A stretch of 64,000 nucleotides of DNA from Ascochyta rabiei (Eukaryota; Ascomycota; Dothideomycetes; Pleosporales; Didymellaceae): contig NC_082419.1 in NCBI RefSeq assembly GCF_004011695.2, positions 1 through 64,000 on the forward strand. The letters are read 5' to 3'. This document shows positions 59,999 to 64,000 of this stretch, piece by piece. The translations under genes and the position numbers were made by a program. The notes below the pieces were generated by a model, which saw only the letters and a program-made list of their open reading frames with translations, did not search any database and was not told the origin of the DNA. The first letter of the stretch is position 1. Each line of letters begins with the position of its first letter.

Positions 59999-62032
59999 AT
60001 GTTGAAAGCTACGTTGGAGGTTCAATCAGAGCTCAAGATGTCACCGGCCGCGTCTTCCTCAACGACCGGGTTCTTCCAAGCCCTACCATCACTGCCACCC
60101 CAGTACACATCACCTGATCCTTCTTTATCAGCATTGTTCCCAAAACATATTGCCTCAACCTCGGACGACAAAGCATTCGCAAGAATACTGGACCTTTACA
60201 CCCCTCCCAACAACGGTACTATCACTTCACACCTGCACAGTATCGCCCGCATAGTTCTAGACCCGCAAGTACTGAGCTACGCCACTGACGCAGAAACAAA
60301 CCACCCTGTTCTCCGCGCCCTGACTACGTTCGGCCAGGAGAATCGGAACGATCCTCTCTGGACGACCACGGGCTGGCAGCGGCTCAAAGAGATTGGGTGC
60401 GCTGAAGGTGTTGTGGCGGTGGCGTACTCGCAATCACCGGAAACGTCTCACATCAACCGACGCATATATGAGTTTAGTCTTAACCACCTCTGGAGCGTGA
60501 CAGGAACTATGACAGGCTGTCCAATGAGCATGACAGACGGTGCTGCTACACTCTTATCTAAGCATCTCAGAGATCCTGATGGCGAGCAAATCGGCCGGTT
60601 GAGGGTTTTCGAAGAAGCCTATCGCCGGCTGACGTCGAGAGACCCAAAGTATGCGTGGACGAGTGGACAGTGGATGACGGAGCGGACTGGCGGATCCGAC
60701 GTCTCTGGCACCGAGACTCTAGCCACACGGCTTACTCCGGAGGAGTTGGCTCGAGACGAAGAAGAAGGAAGAAACGAAGATGCGGTCGGCATGCCTCTCG
60801 GTCCGTGGAAGATGGATGGATTCAAATGGTTCAGCAGCGCGACTGATTCTGAGATGGCCGTCCTACTCGCGCGTACGGGAAAGGGACTAAGTGCCTTCTA
60901 CATGCCTATGCGACGGAAAGGCACGCCTATTACCAACCTTATCAACCTGGAAGCACCAGCAGAGACTGAATTGAACGGCGTACGCATCCAGCGTCTCAAG
61001 TCTAAACTCGGCACCAAATCACTGCCCACTGCCGAACTCGAACTCCGCGGCGCCCGAGCCTGGCTCATCGGCACCGAGGGCAGAGGTGTGGCCGAAATCT
61101 CTGCCGTCTTGAATATCACACGCCTCTCCACTGCCGCAGGAAGTGTAGCAAGCTGGTCTCGCGGCCTAGCAATCTGCCGCGCATACAGCAAAGTCCGCAA
61201 AGTCCGCGGCGGTCTCCTACAAGACAACCCGGTACATCTTCGCTGGATGGCCGACGAGACAGTCAAGTACCACGCTGCAGCGCACTTTGTTTTCTTCGGC
61301 GTAGCCCTGCAGGGCGCGCTTGAGCAGTCTCACGACGCCGTTGCATCCAACACAAAAGCCAGCACTCTCATCCCCACCAATAAAACGGAGACCGCAACAC
61401 TGCTGCGACTCCTACTACCTGTCATGAAAGCTCGAGTCTCAGTTGCCTCTGTCAATGGGTTGAGGCAGTGCATGGAATGCCTCGGCGGCGTGGGCTACTG
61501 CGAGAACAACGAAGACGGCGGGCTCTTCAACATTGCGAAAATATACCGCGACAACCTCGTCAATCCAATTTGGGAAGGCACCGTCAGCGTCATGGTCGAG
61601 GACGTTGTGCGCGTGCTTACTGACACGCGACTGGGCGGCGGGTCTGTCCTGCACAACGTTTTCGCACCGTGGGCACTGCGTGTTTTAAATACCTGTTCAG
61701 ATGTCTTCCAACAAGAAAAGACCATACTGAAAGATACGCTACAATCTTTGAGCAGGCTGGTGCACGGCAAGACAAAAGACGAGATGCTGTACCACGGGCG
61801 CGAGCTCCTAGAGCTCCTCGAATCCGTCGTATCAGGCACCGTACTGCTATACGACGCATCCGTCAATCCAGACTTCGTTGCGCAGGAGATTGCCATGCGG
61901 TGGGTCCGAGTGAGGGTTGCGGTTGCAGGGAGAGTAGAGAGTGCGCAGCCGTGGAGAGACAGGGTTCGGGTTGATAAGTCTATCTTCCTTGGGGAATCAA
62001 GCGTCGAGACACAGAGACTTGAGAAACTGTAA
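59999..62032 (+). CDS. Acyl-CoA dehydrogenase, AidB-like
   Basis: Single exon, 677 residues from ATG 59999 (a second ATG at 60038 is also possible). FAD-dependent acyl-CoA dehydrogenase fold: N-terminal helical part; the signature QWMTERTGGSDVSGTET (about residue 222-238) typical of the AidB-like branch; mid beta-domain with 'GFKWFSSATDSEMAVLLART'; C-terminal helices with 'RQCMECLGGVGYCEN' and NPIWEGTVSVM (flavin/active-site region). Substrate unknown; fungal members are often peroxisomal or cytosolic and a DNA-damage link is known only for bacterial AidB. Intact. Confidence 0.92.
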   Translation: MLKATLEVQSELKMSPAASSSTTGFFQALPSLPPQYTSPDPSLSALFPKHIASTSDDKAFARILDLYTPPNNGTITSHLHSIARIVLDPQVLSYATDAETNHPVLRALTTFGQENRNDPLWTTTGWQRLKEIGCAEGVVAVAYSQSPETSHINRRIYEFSLNHLWSVTGTMTGCPMSMTDGAATLLSKHLRDPDGEQIGRLRVFEEAYRRLTSRDPKYAWTSGQWMTERTGGSDVSGTETLATRLTPEELARDEEEGRNEDAVGMPLGPWKMDGFKWFSSATDSEMAVLLARTGKGLSAFYMPMRRKGTPITNLINLEAPAETELNGVRIQRLKSKLGTKSLPTAELELRGARAWLIGTEGRGVAEISAVLNITRLSTAAGSVASWSRGLAICRAYSKVRKVRGGLLQDNPVHLRWMADETVKYHAAAHFVFFGVALQGALEQSHDAVASNTKASTLIPTNKTETATLLRLLLPVMKARVSVASVNGLRQCMECLGGVGYCENNEDGGLFNIAKIYRDNLVNPIWEGTVSVMVEDVVRVLTDTRLGGGSVLHNVFAPWALRVLNTCSDVFQQEKTILKDTLQSLSRLVHGKTKDEMLYHGRELLELLESVVSGTVLLYDASVNPDFVAQEIAMRWVRVRVAVAGRVESAQPWRDRVRVDKSIFLGESSVETQRLEKL

Positions 62033-62360
62033 ACGAGTCAGTAGAGCGTGATTAAGGTTGTCTTTCTCCATCGTGGACTAGACCAAGGATTTTGTATTGT
62101 GGAGATGTCGATCGTTATCCGCATTACATGACCCACCATCCTATCTCGTCATAATACTAAACCCTGCTAGGCCTTAGGTGGTCGTTAATGGCGTATTCCA
62201 CGAAGAGCAACATGGTGCGCGTAGTGCCCAGCCTAGTATCTTTACAAACAGCCGACCCTGATAGCCAGGTCTAAACCTGAACGGAGCTATATAGAAGATT
62301 CACCGAGACAGGTATACACTGCAACATTGTTGCAACAGTAACACGAATGTAGTCTACACC
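62033..62360. other. Intergenic
   Basis: 328 bp, nothing recognised. Confidence 0.45.
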
Positions 62361-63119
62361 ATGAGATGCAAGGGTTGTAATTCAGAACTGACACTTATTG
62401 AGTACCAAGCTCGTTCTGCTGATGAGGCACATTCATCATCGTACAGGTGTCCATTTTGTCCATTGGATATCACAAAGTTCTCTAATACTATTCCCAAGGC
62501 TCATCTCTACCTGAAAAGATCAAAGCGAGTCAAGAGACAAACACCAGTAGTGGACTCGTCAAATTCTACACATTCTAGACTTCTCTGTGTAACTTCCAAG
62601 AGAACATCGATAGTAGACAAGCACCAGCTTTTAGAGGCTAGATGCTACAACTGCCTCGATGAAACTTCGACTCTCTTCAAGTACTACTTGTCTGGCCCAT
62701 GGAAAGACACAGCTGTGTGCCAAAGGGAGACAAAACAGATTGGACTTAATGCATCTGTCATCTCTACTAGTCTCTTGTACAGTTGTCCTAATGAAGGTCT
62801 AGAATACACAGATTTCAAGTATACGTACATAGATGGACACATGATAACAGTACAGGACAACAAGGTGCAGTTCTTTCAAGATGTAGGAGAAGAGTCAGAA
62901 AATGTAATTCTGGAGTACCTTTGTATTGCGTACACTATGGGGTTCAATCCCACAAGCTTATCTTCTTATGTGAGCAATATCTTGCTTGGTGCAATGTCCA
63001 ATATGAATGCAAGAGCATACGATGCTGCCTTAGGAGACGATCACAAAGATAGATACCTCAAAACTAATTTCACAAAAATAATACAAGCCACATGCTCGAA
63101 CCGAATACAACACATGTAA
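62361..63119 (+). CDS. Orphan protein with N-terminal CxxC pairs
   Basis: 252 residues, ATG 62361 to TAA. Not recognised. Two CxxC knuckles, C3/C6 and C30/C33, could form a zinc ribbon; a further C95/C98...C120 group lies mid-protein. The rest is Ser/Thr-rich, mixed alpha/beta, with no signal peptide or membrane segment. Codon use is AT-leaning compared with the GC-rich neighbours, a possible sign of recent arrival. The intact single-exon frame and clustered Cys support a real gene. Confidence 0.6.
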   Translation: MRCKGCNSELTLIEYQARSADEAHSSSYRCPFCPLDITKFSNTIPKAHLYLKRSKRVKRQTPVVDSSNSTHSRLLCVTSKRTSIVDKHQLLEARCYNCLDETSTLFKYYLSGPWKDTAVCQRETKQIGLNASVISTSLLYSCPNEGLEYTDFKYTYIDGHMITVQDNKVQFFQDVGEESENVILEYLCIAYTMGFNPTSLSSYVSNILLGAMSNMNARAYDAALGDDHKDRYLKTNFTKIIQATCSNRIQHM

Positions 63120-63690
63120 GAAAAGGACGGATACAACGTGAAGTCAGACCTACTTGTGCAAACGGACCAATCAACGGTCACTCTGCCCACCCAGAGCGAG
63201 GGTGACGCACTGCTCTACACACTATTAGCATGCTAAAGCTGCTAAAACTCAACCTAAGGCCTACTTTGCTATTGGAAAGATTGAAATTCAGAAATTAACG
63301 CAACATAGCTGCTTCATTGGCTCACTGGATCCGAGCCTTGGCTACTGTCAGGGAGGGAGAGCTCTTGACTTGTAGCAAGGATGACGACGTCACTATTATC
63401 CTGAGAAGCAACGACGAGACTGCTCAGAACTTCACATCTGGATTGCTACGGAAGGGAGTTTTGTCGAACCATTAGTTGTTCTCGGTCACTGGTGGAGGAA
63501 GTTGGTGCTTGCAAGCAGGTGGATAGTCGTGTTTAGAGCGCCAATAGAGCCTTCAGCGCCTGGACGAGATGCGCAGTCGGACGCAGCCGTCTCGACCATA
63601 ATTGTGCCACACTCAACGATAGCAATATTCGCTTGGACCGAAGAACTCCCCTTAGCGAAGATGTTGTCGTGTTTTGCTTGGCTGCGAAGC
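63120..63690. other. Region before kinase relic
   Basis: Stops in all frames; one stretch (63,330-63,470) reads 'VREGELLTCSKDDDVTIILRS' before a TAG and may belong to the same decayed gene as the relic that follows. Confidence 0.35.
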
Positions 63691-63882
63691 ATCGACTGGT
63701 CACTGGCTCTGCTGGGTCTTACCAGCAACTCGTCGTACCAGCTTCGCTGTATGTTCAATATCATCATGCGGGACTCACTGGCGGCTGTCGTGTTCTATGG
63801 AACGGAGTTCATTTTGATATATAATGAGGCTTTCATTGATTGCCTTGGGAACCTTCATCCTTGTATGGGTCTCAGTGCTTAG
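63691..63882 (+). pseudogene. PAS-domain fragment of a hybrid histidine kinase
   Basis: The frame reads IDWSLALLG, then YQLRCMFNIIM, then 'FYGTEFILIYNEAFIDCLG' and NLHPCMG. This follows the N-terminal PAS/PAS-fold region of fungal histidine kinases (pattern DWSxTPLG...LRxxxNxxM...G-x-E-x-x-x-x-YN-x-A-F...G-x-x-HP-x-x-x-G, from memory of the family). It ends at a stop just after HPCMG and no continuing kinase frame is seen up to the window edge. It is a broken remnant. Confidence 0.5.
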
Positions 63883-64000
63883 ACAGCGTTGGCTACAATA
63901 TAGTCTTGGTTTCTTGAACTGATCATTGTACAAAACCTTAACGGATAAGTTTTGGAGCAAACAGATGCAGCGATTGATATATGCCGCAATGGATCCCTCG
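63883..64000. other. Window edge
   Basis: No supported feature. Confidence 0.4.

Overview
This window is a chromosome end of a filamentous ascomycete. The telomere lies at the left edge as a C-strand CCCTAA array (1-78). A Dothideomycete, probably Pleosporales, is the best guess. The reasons are short 45-80 nt introns with GTAAGT-like donors, telomere-linked RecQ helicases (TLH), decay typical of repeat-induced point mutation (RIP: CpA to TpA, seen as TAA/TAG stops without indels), an AT-rich block, and a small secreted cysteine-rich protein of a kind common in these fungi. The species assignment is inference.

Layout. From 1 to about 33,680 there are three head-to-tail subtelomeric modules. 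A full module holds, from telomere side inward: a pyrimidine-rich telomere-like tract with essentially no G on the + strand, a GC-rich block of minisatellites, a TLH gene transcribed toward the telomere, a roughly 200-300 bp divergent promoter, and a companion gene transcribed inward. Module A (1-12,412) and module B (12,413-25,746) have all parts. Module C (about 26,207-33,680) lacks the G-free tract. The companion (about 590 codons, family not recognised) is found beside TLH in all three. Module A carries single-base frameshifts and stops. Modules B and C keep one frame per gene from start to end, broken only by stop codons, which is the mark of RIP.

From about 33,680 to 46,330 is an AT-rich block dominated by TA-type words and poor in CA and TG. 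It holds a RIP-damaged Fot1/pogo-type transposon (34,418-36,280, TA target duplication, 63-bp inverted repeats) and a fourth, very divergent TLH (36,783-43,196). That gene is one 2,138-codon frame with a single internal TAA. It has no tryptophan and almost no methionine, yet keeps its helicase motifs and most of its zinc-ligand Cys/His residues. It looks like a helicase that lived through RIP under selection. A possible acidic-tailed gene lies divergently upstream of it.

From about 46,400 the sequence changes to normal fungal gene space: a tetratricopeptide remnant of an NLR-type gene, a small secreted cysteine-rich protein, tandem repeats, an SLC4/BOR1-like anion transporter, a GFD2-like DEDDh nuclease-fold protein, an ING-family PHD protein, a five-repeat protein of unknown role, an AidB-like acyl-CoA dehydrogenase, an orphan CxxC protein and a histidine-kinase PAS relic. 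The left part serves or parasitises the chromosome end; the right part is ordinary housekeeping and accessory gene content.
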